A stretch of DNA of 64,000 bases from Aliidiomarina quisquiliarum (GTDB lineage Bacteria; Pseudomonadota; Gammaproteobacteria; Enterobacterales; Alteromonadaceae). The DNA lies in assembly GCF_023922585.1 (NCBI RefSeq), contig NZ_JAMFTN010000053.1, positions 80,846 to 144,845 on the forward strand, given 5' to 3'. This document shows positions 1 to 8,426 of the stretch, one piece after another (position 1 is the first letter of the stretch; each line of letters begins with the position of its first letter). The translations under genes and the position numbers were made by a program. Under the pieces are notes generated by a model, which was not told the DNA's origin, did not search any database, and worked only from the letters and a program-made list of their open reading frames with translations.

Positions 1-179
1 CTATTACCAGTGTGGGGAAAATATTCGCCGGGGTAACTGCGTTAGCGGGGGTTGGCCTAATAGCCATGCCAACCGGAATTTTAGCCGCAGCCTTTAGCGA
101 TGCATTTCAAGAGCAGCGCAAAAGAGACGCGGCACAACTAAAAATGACCAAACAAAACATAGCTAAAAAGAAAAGTTAA
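1..179 (+). CDS. C-terminal end of a voltage-gated potassium channel-like ion transport protein (partial)
   Basis: An open frame (codons from position 3) enters from the left edge and stops at TAA 177-179. The visible 58 residues read as the end of a pore module: a segment ending GKIFAG, then a hydrophobic inner helix (TALAGVGLIAMPTGILAAAF), then a lysine-rich cytoplasmic tail (KKK-S). The helix with a TPxG-like MPTGILA turn followed by a short charged tail is typical of the S6 helix of six-transmembrane ion transport proteins of the Kch/KvAP type. The selectivity filter would lie upstream, outside the window, so ion choice cannot be read. The assignment is therefore tentative. Confidence 0.65.
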   Translation, partial: ITSVGKIFAGVTALAGVGLIAMPTGILAAAFSDAFQEQRKRDAAQLKMTKQNIAKKKS

Positions 180-230
180 GCAACAGGGTGTTAAAAGCTG
201 TCAGTATTTGTAACATTTTGTTAACTAGCG

Positions 231-259
231 TTGTAACCTAATGGGGTAGAACGTATAGT
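231..259 (+). promoter_or_regulatory. Sigma-70 type promoter of the small lipoprotein gene
   Basis: TTGTAA at 231-236 and TATAGT at 254-259 are separated by 17 bases. A start near 266 would give a leader of about 20 bases containing the ribosome site GGAGGG (277-282). Confidence 0.6.
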
Positions 260-285
260 TCGGGTAACTATTAATTGGAGGGTAT

Positions 286-777
286 ATGAAGTTAATGAAA
301 TACGGAGTAATTGTAGCCTTAAGCTTGATGTTATTTGGTTGTGCAGCAAGCTCAACAAATCAGCAGTCGTCCGTTACACCACAAACGGTAAGCATTGCTG
401 AATACACGGCGTTCCTAGACCATTTAGACAGCGCTATTGAAGAGGGTAAACCTCGTGCGTTGAATAATGATGAAAAACGTCAATATCGTAGCTTGTCTAC
501 CTCGTTGAAAAATATGTTAAGTGGCCACGAGTCAATGGACACGGTAGCAGCTGCTGATGTTCAGCGTGTAGCGAACCTACATGAGCGTTTGCAGGCAGTT
601 GTTATGGGCACCAATGCGGGTCAAGTAATTTGCCGTAGCGAGCGTTCAACAGGTACTAACTTTAAGCGCACAGCATGCATGACGCGTGCAGAGTGGGACC
701 AACAGCAGCGCGATGTAGAGGACTTTTTCCGTCAAGGCCATGGTTTCGCATCGGGCATGACAGCTCCAAAAGACTAA
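286..777 (+). CDS. Small lipoprotein of unknown function
   Basis: This 163-residue protein has a lipoprotein signal peptide: MKLMKYG, a hydrophobic core, then a lipobox LFGC with Cys19 as the probable lipidated residue. The mature part is mostly helical and polar. It carries two more cysteines near the C-terminus (in QVICRSERS and KRTACMT) that could form a disulfide in the periplasm, and a segment RAEWDQQQRD near the end. I do not recognise a characterised family. The gene is a single unit with its own promoter, a strong GGAGGG ribosome site 3 bases before the ATG, and a terminator just downstream. An outer-membrane or periplasmic location is inferred from the lipobox. Confidence 0.85.
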   Translation: MKLMKYGVIVALSLMLFGCAASSTNQQSSVTPQTVSIAEYTAFLDHLDSAIEEGKPRALNNDEKRQYRSLSTSLKNMLSGHESMDTVAAADVQRVANLHERLQAVVMGTNAGQVICRSERSTGTNFKRTACMTRAEWDQQQRDVEDFFRQGHGFASGMTAPKD

Positions 778-801
778 AACATAGTAGTTGTGTGTTCTAA
801 A

Positions 802-828
802 AACCTCGTGTCATAGCGGGGTTTTTTT
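802..828 (+). terminator. Rho-independent terminator after the lipoprotein gene
   Basis: AACCTCG (802-808) pairs with CGGGGTT (817-823) with one G-T wobble, followed by a run of T. Confidence 0.8.
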
Positions 829-841
829 ATGCCTAAAACAA

Positions 842-871
842 TTGTTTTTAGGTTATTCTTGTGGGTAATAA
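842..871 (+). promoter_or_regulatory. Possible sigma-70 promoter of the M49-like peptidase gene
   Basis: TTGTTT (842-847) and TAATAA (866-871) are separated by 18 bases, about 35 bases before the ATG at 906. The -10 match is moderate. Confidence 0.45.
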
Positions 872-905
872 TTGTTAAATAGCTTGGCCACTAAGAGGGA
901 ATATT

Positions 906-2597
906 ATGAAATTAAATAAGCTCACAACGTCTTTACTAACTAAAACTGTGCTTGGCATTGCTGCAGGTAGCATGCTCATGGCCTGCTCGCCGGCTAACAA
1001 TAGCACAGTAACTAGCGCCGGCTTGCCCGCCGCCGTATTAGTTGATGGCGCTGAACATAGGCTGGATATTTACAAGTCGGTACAACTTAGCGCCGACTTA
1101 AGCCATTTAACCGCCAAGCAACAGCAAATTATTGGCTTGCTGATTGACGCATCGGTCATTATGGACAACCTATTTTGGCAACAAGCCTACCCAGGTAATC
1201 GCGAACAGTTTATGGCGCGCATTAAAGAGCCGGCAGTACGAGCCTTCGCCGAGATAAACTATGGCCCTTGGGATCGACTGAGCAACGACCAACCATTCAT
1301 TCAAGGCTATACCGACAAGCCTTTAGGTGCGAACTTTTACCCTGCTGATATGAGTCGGGAAGAATTTAATGCCTTCGCAAGCGACGACAAAGACAGCTTA
1401 TATACAGTATTACGCCGTAATGAAGCGGGTGATTTGTACACCATACCTTTTAGTGAGTTATATGCAGAAGAGTTGCAGCGCGCGGCTGACTTACTATTAA
1501 CTGCAGCTAGCCTGACCGAAAACGAAAAATTTAAAACCTACTTAGAGCTGCGGGCCGCCGCCTTTTTAACCGATCAGTACACCGCGTCTGATTATGCCTG
1601 GATGGATATGAAGGACAATTTAATTGATGTGATTATTGGCCCCATTGAAACCTACGAAGACCGCTTGTTTGGCTATAAAGCAAGCTTCGAGTCGTATGTG
1701 TTGGTGAAAGATACAGAATGGAGCAAGCGCTTGGAAGTATACGCAGAAACTTTGCCGGCGTTACAACGCAATTTGCCAGTGCCAGAAGCCTATAAAGCAG
1801 AGCAACCGGGCTCAGATGGGCAGTTAAATGCGTACGAGGTAGTTTACTATGCAGGCCATTCAAACGCGGGTAGTAAAACGATTGCGGTGAATTTACCGAA
1901 CGATGAAGCGGTGCAACTGGCAACAGGAACACGCCGGTCACAGCTTAAAAATGCCATGCGGGCGAAGTTCGACGGCATTCTAGAGCCAATTGCCGACGTA
2001 CTCATAGTGCCCGAACAGCGGGGTCATATTACGTTTGACGCCTTTTTTGCCAATACCATGTTTCATGAAGTTGCACATGGTTTAGGAATTAAAAATACTT
2101 TAAATGGCCGCGGTACCGTGCGGGCAGCGTTGCGTGAATATGCGTCGCCGCTGGAAGAAGGTAAAGCCGATATTTTAGGCTTGTTCATGGTTACGCAGCT
2201 GTTAGAAGAAGGTATTTTAACCGAGGGTGAACTTGAAGATTACTATGTAACCTTCCTGGCCGGTATTTTCCGCTCAGTTCGTTTCGGTGCTTCGAGTGCC
2301 CATGGTATGGCCAACATGATCCGCTTTAACTACTTCGCGCAAGAAGGCGCTTTTATCCGTAATAATAACGGACAATATGCTGTTGATATGGCCAACATGC
2401 GGAAAGCAGTAGATGGCTTATCAGAGCTAATTTTACGGTTACAAGGTGATGGCGACTACGACGGGGTTGGCCGTTTATTTGAGGCCAAAGGACATATAGG
2501 TGCTGAACTGCAAGCCGACTTAGACCGTTTAGATGCTGCACAAATTCCAGTAGATGTTCACTTTGAACAAGGTAAGCAACAGTTAGGTTTAAACTAA
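906..2597 (+). CDS. M49 (dipeptidyl peptidase III)-like zinc metallopeptidase, lipoprotein
   Basis: This 563-residue protein begins with a lipoprotein signal (lipobox LMAC, Cys27), so it is probably anchored on the periplasmic side of a membrane. A zinc site HEVAHGLG lies at residues 387-394, followed about 25 residues later by EEGKAD (417-422). M49 peptidases use an HExx(x)H helix and an EExxAD/E helix, and cleave dipeptides from the N-terminus of short peptides. Here the first motif is the five-residue HExxH form, whereas classical DPP III has HELLGH. Similar HExxHG forms occur in other members of the family. Substrate and exact activity are unknown. The gene stands alone between two terminators. 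Confidence 0.8.
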   Translation: MKLNKLTTSLLTKTVLGIAAGSMLMACSPANNSTVTSAGLPAAVLVDGAEHRLDIYKSVQLSADLSHLTAKQQQIIGLLIDASVIMDNLFWQQAYPGNREQFMARIKEPAVRAFAEINYGPWDRLSNDQPFIQGYTDKPLGANFYPADMSREEFNAFASDDKDSLYTVLRRNEAGDLYTIPFSELYAEELQRAADLLLTAASLTENEKFKTYLELRAAAFLTDQYTASDYAWMDMKDNLIDVIIGPIETYEDRLFGYKASFESYVLVKDTEWSKRLEVYAETLPALQRNLPVPEAYKAEQPGSDGQLNAYEVVYYAGHSNAGSKTIAVNLPNDEAVQLATGTRRSQLKNAMRAKFDGILEPIADVLIVPEQRGHITFDAFFANTMFHEVAHGLGIKNTLNGRGTVRAALREYASPLEEGKADILGLFMVTQLLEEGILTEGELEDYYVTFLAGIFRSVRFGASSAHGMANMIRFNYFAQEGAFIRNNNGQYAVDMANMRKAVDGLSELILRLQGDGDYDGVGRLFEAKGHIGAELQADLDRLDAAQIPVDVHFEQGKQQLGLN

Positions 2598-2649
2598 CCA
2601 GGGCGCATTAAACAAGTCGCCTTAAAGCGTGTAATGCAAACTTGCAGTA

Positions 2650-2690
2650 ACCCCCAATAGTTGGACTATTCAATTATTGGGGGTTTTTTT
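2650..2690 (+). terminator. Rho-independent terminator after the M49-like gene
   Basis: CCCCCAATA (2651-2659) pairs perfectly with TATTGGGGG (2675-2683), followed by a run of seven T. It lies between two converging genes. The T-run is on the plus strand only. Confidence 0.85.
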
Positions 2691-2712
2691 ATGCTGGTAA
2701 TATTACAGGCAC

Positions 2713-4767
2713 TTAAGTTTTAGGTTTAGCAGCCTCACTTTTAAGCTCATCGTCATGCTCAGTCATGTCCCAAGGCAAACTTGCCGGGCTGTTATGGCGG
2801 AAGTGTAAATAGTTTTCAAATTGATTGAGCACGTCGTTAATGAGATCGGCGGGCTCAAAGCCGTATACGTCGTAAGACTGCCCACCCTGTAATAAAAACA
2901 CTTCAGCACGAAAGTATTCCGACTCTTGCCCTTGGCGGGGGGCCAAGGCGTATTCGGGGCGTACATAACCTCGTAAACGAATTTCATAGCTAAAATCGAT
3001 GCCATTGCGGTCAACCACTAAAGTTACCCGAGTAGGCTCGTCTTCAAGGTAAACTTCTGAGGTCCACTTTTTAATGCTTAGTTCATGTTTAACTTGTTGT
3101 AGGCATTCTTTGGCAGTATTTTCAATAAAGTCTTTTGCTTGCTCTTTAGTAGGAAAGTCGAGAATACACGCCAAACGTTTTTTCCAGTAATTAGCCCCCG
3201 CATGAACCCCACGACGGTGCATTTGAGTGTGGCTTTTTAAACTACTGTGCTGATGCCCTTCAATAACTAACGCTCGCCACATACCAACGGCAGCAATAAT
3301 CATAATAATGGAGAAGGGTAATGCACTGGCAATAGCAGCAGTTTGTAAGGCGCCTAACCCCCCTGCCAGAAGTAACACTGAAGCCACAACCCCTTCAGAA
3401 CTAGCCCAAAATACCCGTTGCCAAACAGGGGTGTTAGCCTTGCCGCCGGATGCTAATGAGTCAATTACTAATGAACCCGAGTCGGACGAGGTAACAAAGA
3501 AAGTAATAATTAAAATAACCGTAATAAAGCTAATTACGCTAATAAGTAAAGGATGGTCAGCAAGTAGGTATTCATACATTTTAAATAAGGCAATGGCTTG
3601 GTCGGTTTGGACATCTTGAATTAATACCGCATAGCCTTCGTTCATAATCAGGTTAAGAGCGGTGTCGCCAAATACCGAGAACCAAAAGAAGGTGAAAATG
3701 GTGGGTACTAACATTACGCCAAAAACAAACTGCCGAATGGTGCGACCGCGGCTAATTTTGGCAATAAACAAGCCCACAAAAGGTGCCCAAGCAATGGTCC
3801 AGCCGAAAATAAACAAGGTCCAGTTACCAATCCAGTCGCTACGTGTATAAGCCTGTAAATTAAAGGTGCGCTCTACAATAGTATTTAAGTAGCTGCCTGT
3901 GTTTTGTAAGAATGTTTCAAGAATATGTACCGTTGGGCCCATGGCGAACACAAACAGTAATAAAAATACTACTAGGGTCATATTAAGCACCGACAGGCGC
4001 TTTACGCCTTTGTCGAGGCCTGCAACTACTGAAGCTATGGCTAATAAGGTAATAACAAAAATAACAATAACTTGAATAACACTGTCTATTGGAATAGTCG
4101 GCCATAAGTAGTTTAGGCCGGTATTAATTTGAATAACCGAAAGCCCGAGAGTGGTAGCTATACCAAACATAGTGCCTAATATGGCAAAAGTGTCGACAGC
4201 GTGACCCATAGGGCCATGCACTTTCTCGCCAATTAAAGGGTATAGGGTTGAACGCATGGAAAGCGGTAAACCATGACGAAAAGAAAAGTAGGCCAGTACT
4301 AAGCCAACCAAGCCGTAAATGGCCCAAATATGAAAGCCCCAATGAAAATATGAAATTTGCATGGCCATTTTAGCGGCATTAATGGTTTCACCAGTACCAA
4401 CGGGTGGGCTGGAATAGTGCAAAACAGGCTCCGACACACCAAAGAATAACAGTGCAATGCCGTAACCAGCAGAAAACAGCATGGCAAACCAGGTTAAAAA
4501 GCTATATTCAGCGTCTGCATGATCAGGCCCAAGTTTTATTTTACCCCACTTAGACATGGCCACAACCACTATAAACATAAGTGAAAGTGCAACCACAAGC
4601 ATGTAAAACCAACCAAAGTCGCTGGTTATTTTGTTTAACACTGCAGCAAAAAGGCTTTCAGCTAGGTTTGGGTTAGCTAAGGTACCAACAACGAGAAGGA
4701 AAATAACTGCAACAGCAGGAATAAAAACAGGAAGTAATAAGGCTGAATGCCAGCGAGGCGAGCTCAT
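2713..4767 (-). CDS. betT: BCCT family transporter, BetT-like choline/betaine carrier
   Basis: This 684-residue integral membrane protein has about twelve hydrophobic segments spread over residues 10-510, then a long cytoplasmic C-terminal domain. BCCT carriers take up choline, glycine betaine or carnitine with Na+ or H+. The tryptophan-rich segment around FGWTIAWAPFVGLFIAKISRG (about 320-345) is the family signature. The C-terminal extension of about 170 residues, including FRAEVFLLQGGQSYDVYG and a segment ending YLHFRHNSP, closely follows the osmosensing tail of E. coli BetT (677 residues), which separates it from tail-less BCCT carriers. No betA, betB or betI gene is in the window, so uptake for osmoprotection is inferred from family alone. 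It is divergent from the S9 peptidase gene across 203 bases with no clear operator. Confidence 0.88.
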   Translation of the reverse strand: MSSPRWHSALLLPVFIPAVAVIFLLVVGTLANPNLAESLFAAVLNKITSDFGWFYMLVVALSLMFIVVVAMSKWGKIKLGPDHADAEYSFLTWFAMLFSAGYGIALLFFGVSEPVLHYSSPPVGTGETINAAKMAMQISYFHWGFHIWAIYGLVGLVLAYFSFRHGLPLSMRSTLYPLIGEKVHGPMGHAVDTFAILGTMFGIATTLGLSVIQINTGLNYLWPTIPIDSVIQVIVIFVITLLAIASVVAGLDKGVKRLSVLNMTLVVFLLLFVFAMGPTVHILETFLQNTGSYLNTIVERTFNLQAYTRSDWIGNWTLFIFGWTIAWAPFVGLFIAKISRGRTIRQFVFGVMLVPTIFTFFWFSVFGDTALNLIMNEGYAVLIQDVQTDQAIALFKMYEYLLADHPLLISVISFITVILIITFFVTSSDSGSLVIDSLASGGKANTPVWQRVFWASSEGVVASVLLLAGGLGALQTAAIASALPFSIIMIIAAVGMWRALVIEGHQHSSLKSHTQMHRRGVHAGANYWKKRLACILDFPTKEQAKDFIENTAKECLQQVKHELSIKKWTSEVYLEDEPTRVTLVVDRNGIDFSYEIRLRGYVRPEYALAPRQGQESEYFRAEVFLLQGGQSYDVYGFEPADLINDVLNQFENYLHFRHNSPASLPWDMTEHDDELKSEAAKPKT

Positions 4768-4970
4768 AATATGAGGATCCAGGAATTTTAATTGCGAAGT
4801 TGTTGGTCTAGGCTATCACTTTTGATGGTGTAGATACCACCCGAGTAGATTTGTTGGGCAAATAACCTTGCCTGCTGAATTGTAAGGAAACGTGAATAGC
4901 GCAGACCTTTAGCTTATCTTGGGTTAGTATTAGAACTTATTACCAACAACAATAAAAGCTAGGAAGCAAG

Positions 4971-6905
4971 ATGAAATACATACATTGGTTAGCCATTTGT
5001 GTTGCGTTAATGTTTACTGCGCCTGCGGTAAGCCAAGATATACCCTTAGCAGACTTTTTCAAACATGCTGAATTTGGCGACGTGGCTATTTCTCCCGACG
5101 GTCGTTACTTGGCTGTTTCAGTGCCAGAAGAAGACCGTCGTAATTTGGCCGTGATTGATATTACCGAGCCGGGTAAGTTAAAAATAACCGCTGGTTTTAA
5201 TATGCGTGGTGGCGAAAGCCCGTTTGGGGTGCGTTGGGTAAGCAACGAGCGGTTAATTTTTGAGTCAATCCTTCAAGCTGGGGCGCTTGAAGCGCCACAG
5301 CGTACTGGTCGAGTGTTTGCTATTAACGCCGACGGCGGTAATCGGCGTCAATTGTTTGGTACTCAAGCGGGCAGTTTTGTTGGCCGCTCCATGTCGATTG
5401 TTAGCTATTTAAAAGATGAGCCCGACTGGGTGCTGATACAGCACTGGGCTCACGACCGCCCAAAACCCATTGCGCAGCGCATGAATGTAACCGATGGGCG
5501 CTTAACAAGGAGAATTATTTCGCCTTTAAACCGCGGCGGGTTATTAGCTGATCAAAACGACAAGGTGCGATTTGCCTACGGTTCTGACGATGACGGTGTT
5601 CCCCAGTTTTCGTGGCGGCCAAGTGAAGACGACAAATGGCGCACCTTTAAGAACGACTTTGGCACATATATTTCTCCTATTGCGTTTAATCCAGCCGGAA
5701 CTGCCGTGTATTTTAGCTCGCAAGAAAAGGGCAAGTTAGGCGTTTTTGAAATCACCTTGGCCACTGGCACCGTTACCCCAGTGCTACAAAGTGAGCGGGT
5801 GGAAGTAGATAACTCGGTAGGTGCTTCCACGCCATTTGTATGGGACGCAAGTGCAACTAACTTATTGGCCGTGCGCTTTATGGACGGCAAGCCAGAAACG
5901 CGAAGCGTGAATGAAGAGGCTTTTGAAATAAAATGGTTGCGGCAACTGGAAGCCATGTACGAGGGCTTTCATGTGAGAATATTTAACTGGACTGCCGACG
6001 GTAAACGGGCGTTATTATCGGTGTCTGGCGATGTGGCAGAAGCGGAATACTTTTTGCTCGACACAGAAACACCTGAGTTACGTTTTATTGCTTCAGCCAA
6101 GCCTTGGATTGATCCAAGTCAAATGGCGCCTATGGAGCCAATTCAATTCACCGCACGAGACGGCCAAGAGCTGTACGGCTACCTAACCATGCCGCTTAAT
6201 CATAAAGCGGGCCAACCGTCGCCCTTTGTGGTTTACGTGCACGGCGGGCCTCATGGCCCACGTGACCGTTGGGGCTTTGATTCTAGAGTGCAGCTGTTTG
6301 CCCACCATGGTTTTGGCGTGTTGCAAATTAATTACCGCGGTTCGGGTGGTTATGGCCGTGATTTTGAGGAAATGGGCTATGGCGAATGGCATGGTAAAAT
6401 GCAGGACGATATTACCGACGGCACCTTATGGGCCATGGAACAAGGCTACGCAGACCGTGAGCGTACCTGTATTGCCGGAGCAAGCTATGGTGGTTTTGCA
6501 ACCTTATCAGGTATTACTCGTGAACCAGGCCTATACGCCTGTGCGTGGGCTTTTGTGGGCGTATACGACCTACCATTGATGAAAAAAGAAGGGAATATTC
6601 CAAGCTTTGAAGCGGGTCGTCGTTATTTAGACCGAGTATTAGGTACCGACGATCAAGTATTGTTGGACCGCTCGCCATCAAACCATGTGGAAAAAATAGT
6701 TACACCTTTGTTTATATCCCATGGCGCAGAAGACACCCAAGCCCACTTTGGCCAGTATCATTTGCTGCGGCAACGGCTAGATAAGGCGAATATTCCTTAT
6801 GAGCACATGTTTGTAGCAGGGGAAGGGCATGGTTTTTACAAGGTGGAAAATAACGTAGCAATGATGGAACGAGTACTTGCCTTTATGAAGAAACACACTG
6901 AATAG
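4971..6905 (+). CDS. Exported S9 family (prolyl oligopeptidase-type) peptidase
   Basis: The 644-residue protein starts with a cleavable signal peptide (MKYIHWLAICVALMFTAPAVS, cut before QDIP), so it acts in the periplasm or outside. Residues 40-380 form a beta-rich region with repeated FxVxSPDGR-like strands, consistent with the beta-propeller of the S9 family. The C-terminal alpha/beta hydrolase domain contains YVHGGPHG (oxyanion region), the nucleophile Ser505 in GASYGG, Asp588 in HGAEDTQ and His620 in GEGHGF. These give a complete Ser-Asp-His triad. S9 enzymes cleave short peptides, often after proline or as aminopeptidases; the specificity here is not known. AGGAAG precedes the start by six bases. 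Confidence 0.92.
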   Translation: MKYIHWLAICVALMFTAPAVSQDIPLADFFKHAEFGDVAISPDGRYLAVSVPEEDRRNLAVIDITEPGKLKITAGFNMRGGESPFGVRWVSNERLIFESILQAGALEAPQRTGRVFAINADGGNRRQLFGTQAGSFVGRSMSIVSYLKDEPDWVLIQHWAHDRPKPIAQRMNVTDGRLTRRIISPLNRGGLLADQNDKVRFAYGSDDDGVPQFSWRPSEDDKWRTFKNDFGTYISPIAFNPAGTAVYFSSQEKGKLGVFEITLATGTVTPVLQSERVEVDNSVGASTPFVWDASATNLLAVRFMDGKPETRSVNEEAFEIKWLRQLEAMYEGFHVRIFNWTADGKRALLSVSGDVAEAEYFLLDTETPELRFIASAKPWIDPSQMAPMEPIQFTARDGQELYGYLTMPLNHKAGQPSPFVVYVHGGPHGPRDRWGFDSRVQLFAHHGFGVLQINYRGSGGYGRDFEEMGYGEWHGKMQDDITDGTLWAMEQGYADRERTCIAGASYGGFATLSGITREPGLYACAWAFVGVYDLPLMKKEGNIPSFEAGRRYLDRVLGTDDQVLLDRSPSNHVEKIVTPLFISHGAEDTQAHFGQYHLLRQRLDKANIPYEHMFVAGEGHGFYKVENNVAMMERVLAFMKKHTE

Positions 6906-6919
6906 TATGGCAGTAGGAA

Positions 6920-6951
6920 CAAAAAGGGTCAGCTTTTAGCTGGCCCTTTTA
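6920..6951. terminator. Bidirectional terminator between the S9 peptidase gene and the cold shock gene
   Basis: AGGGTCAGCT and AGCTGGCCCT form a stem (one wobble) with a three-base loop. It is flanked by AAAA on the left and TTTTA on the right, so it can terminate both converging genes. Confidence 0.8.
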
Positions 6952-6968
6952 CATTCGATTCAAACTAT

Positions 6969-7181
6969 TTAATCAATTGCTACAACGTTCTCAGCTTGTG
7001 GACCTTTTTGGCCTTGAGTAATAGTGAATTGCACTTTTTGTCCTTCAGCAAGGGTACGGAAACCGTCACCAGTAATAGCACTAAAATGAACAAAAACATC
7101 AGGACCGCCAGCATGCTCTAAAAAGCCAAAACCTTTTGACTCGTTAAACCATTTTACGGTACCAGTTACGATATCAGACAT
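6969..7181 (-). CDS. Cold shock protein, CspA family
   Basis: The 70-residue protein is a single cold shock domain, the usual length of CspA-type RNA/single-stranded DNA chaperones. Both nucleic-acid binding motifs are present: RNP1 as KGFGFL (residues 16-21) and RNP2 as VFVHF (29-33). GTVKWFN opens the fold. These proteins melt RNA secondary structure in the cytoplasm; which paralogue this is (CspA, C, E) cannot be told from the sequence. GGAAAG is 3 bases from the ATG. The leader is about 80 bases, shorter than the roughly 160-base leader of the cold-inducible E. coli cspA mRNA. Confidence 0.95.
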   Translation of the reverse strand: MSDIVTGTVKWFNESKGFGFLEHAGGPDVFVHFSAITGDGFRTLAEGQKVQFTITQGQKGPQAENVVAID

Positions 7182-7270
7182 ATTCTTTCCTAACTTTCTT
7201 TAAATGAATCTTGCTAGCTAACGCTAACCTGTCGTTGCATTGAAGGTATTTATTACATCCAAGCTTTTTA

Positions 7271-7300
7271 AGTATACATGCCCTTGCTCACACTCGCCAA
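7271..7300 (-). promoter_or_regulatory. Sigma-70 promoter of the cold shock gene
   Basis: On the minus strand TTGGCG (7295-7300) and TATACT (7271-7276) are 18 bases apart, predicting a transcript start near 7264 and a leader of about 80 bases. Confidence 0.6.
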
Positions 7301-7313
7301 TGGCAGCCGCTAT

Positions 7314-7342
7314 TATTTATTTATATTTTTCTTCGCTATAAT
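7314..7342 (+). promoter_or_regulatory. Possible promoter of the cysteine synthase-like gene
   Basis: A perfect TATAAT at 7337-7342 lies about 40 bases before the ATG. The -35 region (near 7314-7319) is AT-rich but a poor match. Confidence 0.45.
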
Positions 7343-7383
7343 GAATTTATATTGAAAGTCATTACTAATGGAGTACTGCCAAA

Positions 7384-8421
7384 ATGATAGTAGCCAATAA
7401 CCTTGCAGAGCAAATAGGGAACACCGACTTGCTGTATATACGCTCACTTTCTGAGTTATGTGGGTCAGATATATATGTGAAGTGCGAATATCAAAATCCA
7501 GGTGGTTCTATTAAAGACCGAGCCGCACTACAGTTGGTACAAGATGCAATTAACAAAGGTGAATTAAAGCCAGGCATGACCATTGTGGAAGGCACTGCAG
7601 GGAATACTGGTATAGGTCTTGCTGTGGTAGCGAAAGCCTTGGGATATAAGCTGCTAGTGGTGATGCCGAATGACCAAACACCAGAAAAAACCCGCATGAT
7701 CGAACTACAAGGTGGCAAATTAAAAACCGTTCCCCCGGTACCTTTTAAAGACCAAAACCACTTCTACCATACGGCGCGCCGTATAGCTGAAGAAAACGAA
7801 GGTTACTGGTGGGCGAATCAATTTGAGAACACCAGTAATATGCGGGCTCATTATTTACACACAGGGCCTGAAATTTGGCAACAAACGGAAGGTAAAGTCG
7901 ACTTGTTGGTATCGGTTTCAGGTACCGGTGGCACTATTGGTGGGGTGTCTTCATATTTAAAAGAGCAAAAACCAGAGTTAGAAGTATGGTTGGCTGATCC
8001 CGATGGATCGGGCTCGTATGAATTTTTACGTACTGGAGAATATAAGTCGCAAGGTACGTCGATGACAGAGGGTATTGGCATTATGCGTTTGGTAGAAAAT
8101 TTCCGCCTAGCCAAAATAGACTGTGCTATTAACCTACCAGACCAAGACTTAATCAGTATTTCCCGCTATGTACGCGACCAAGAAGGTATTTTATTAGGTA
8201 GTAGCTCGGCCTTAAACGTAGCAGCAGCTTTTTTTGCCGCCTTACACCGTGAGCCAGGAAAAACCATAGTGACTTTTGCTTGTGACCTAGGCGAGCGTTC
8301 AGCGTCGAAACTATATAATGATGACTATATTAAAGGGCGTGACTTAAGCCCTAAGGCAGAAGGAATTGATGCCCTCACCCAGCGTTACAAACAAATGGGC
8401 GAGCGCATTTTAGTCCTATAA
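7384..8421 (+). CDS. Cysteine synthase-like PLP enzyme (O-acetylserine sulfhydrylase family)
   Basis: This 345-residue protein is a fold-type II PLP enzyme. GSIKDRAA (residues 41-48) holds the lysine that binds PLP. EGTAGNTGIGLA is the substrate loop, with TAGNTG in place of the TSGNTG of CysK. SGTGGTIGG binds the PLP phosphate, and GSSSALN lies near the pyridine nitrogen. The family makes L-cysteine from O-acetylserine and sulfide, or carries out related beta-replacement. It is slightly longer than E. coli CysK (323) and its loop resembles the fungal-type cysteine synthase branch, so it may be a second, specialised paralogue. It stands alone, with GGAG eight bases before the start. Confidence 0.88.
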   Translation: MIVANNLAEQIGNTDLLYIRSLSELCGSDIYVKCEYQNPGGSIKDRAALQLVQDAINKGELKPGMTIVEGTAGNTGIGLAVVAKALGYKLLVVMPNDQTPEKTRMIELQGGKLKTVPPVPFKDQNHFYHTARRIAEENEGYWWANQFENTSNMRAHYLHTGPEIWQQTEGKVDLLVSVSGTGGTIGGVSSYLKEQKPELEVWLADPDGSGSYEFLRTGEYKSQGTSMTEGIGIMRLVENFRLAKIDCAINLPDQDLISISRYVRDQEGILLGSSSALNVAAAFFAALHREPGKTIVTFACDLGERSASKLYNDDYIKGRDLSPKAEGIDALTQRYKQMGERILVL

Positions 8422-8426
8422 TAAAA

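Noticed and set aside
4768..4970. Regulatory sites between betT and the S9 peptidase gene
   Set aside because: I looked for operator palindromes and good -35/-10 pairs and found none that I would defend.
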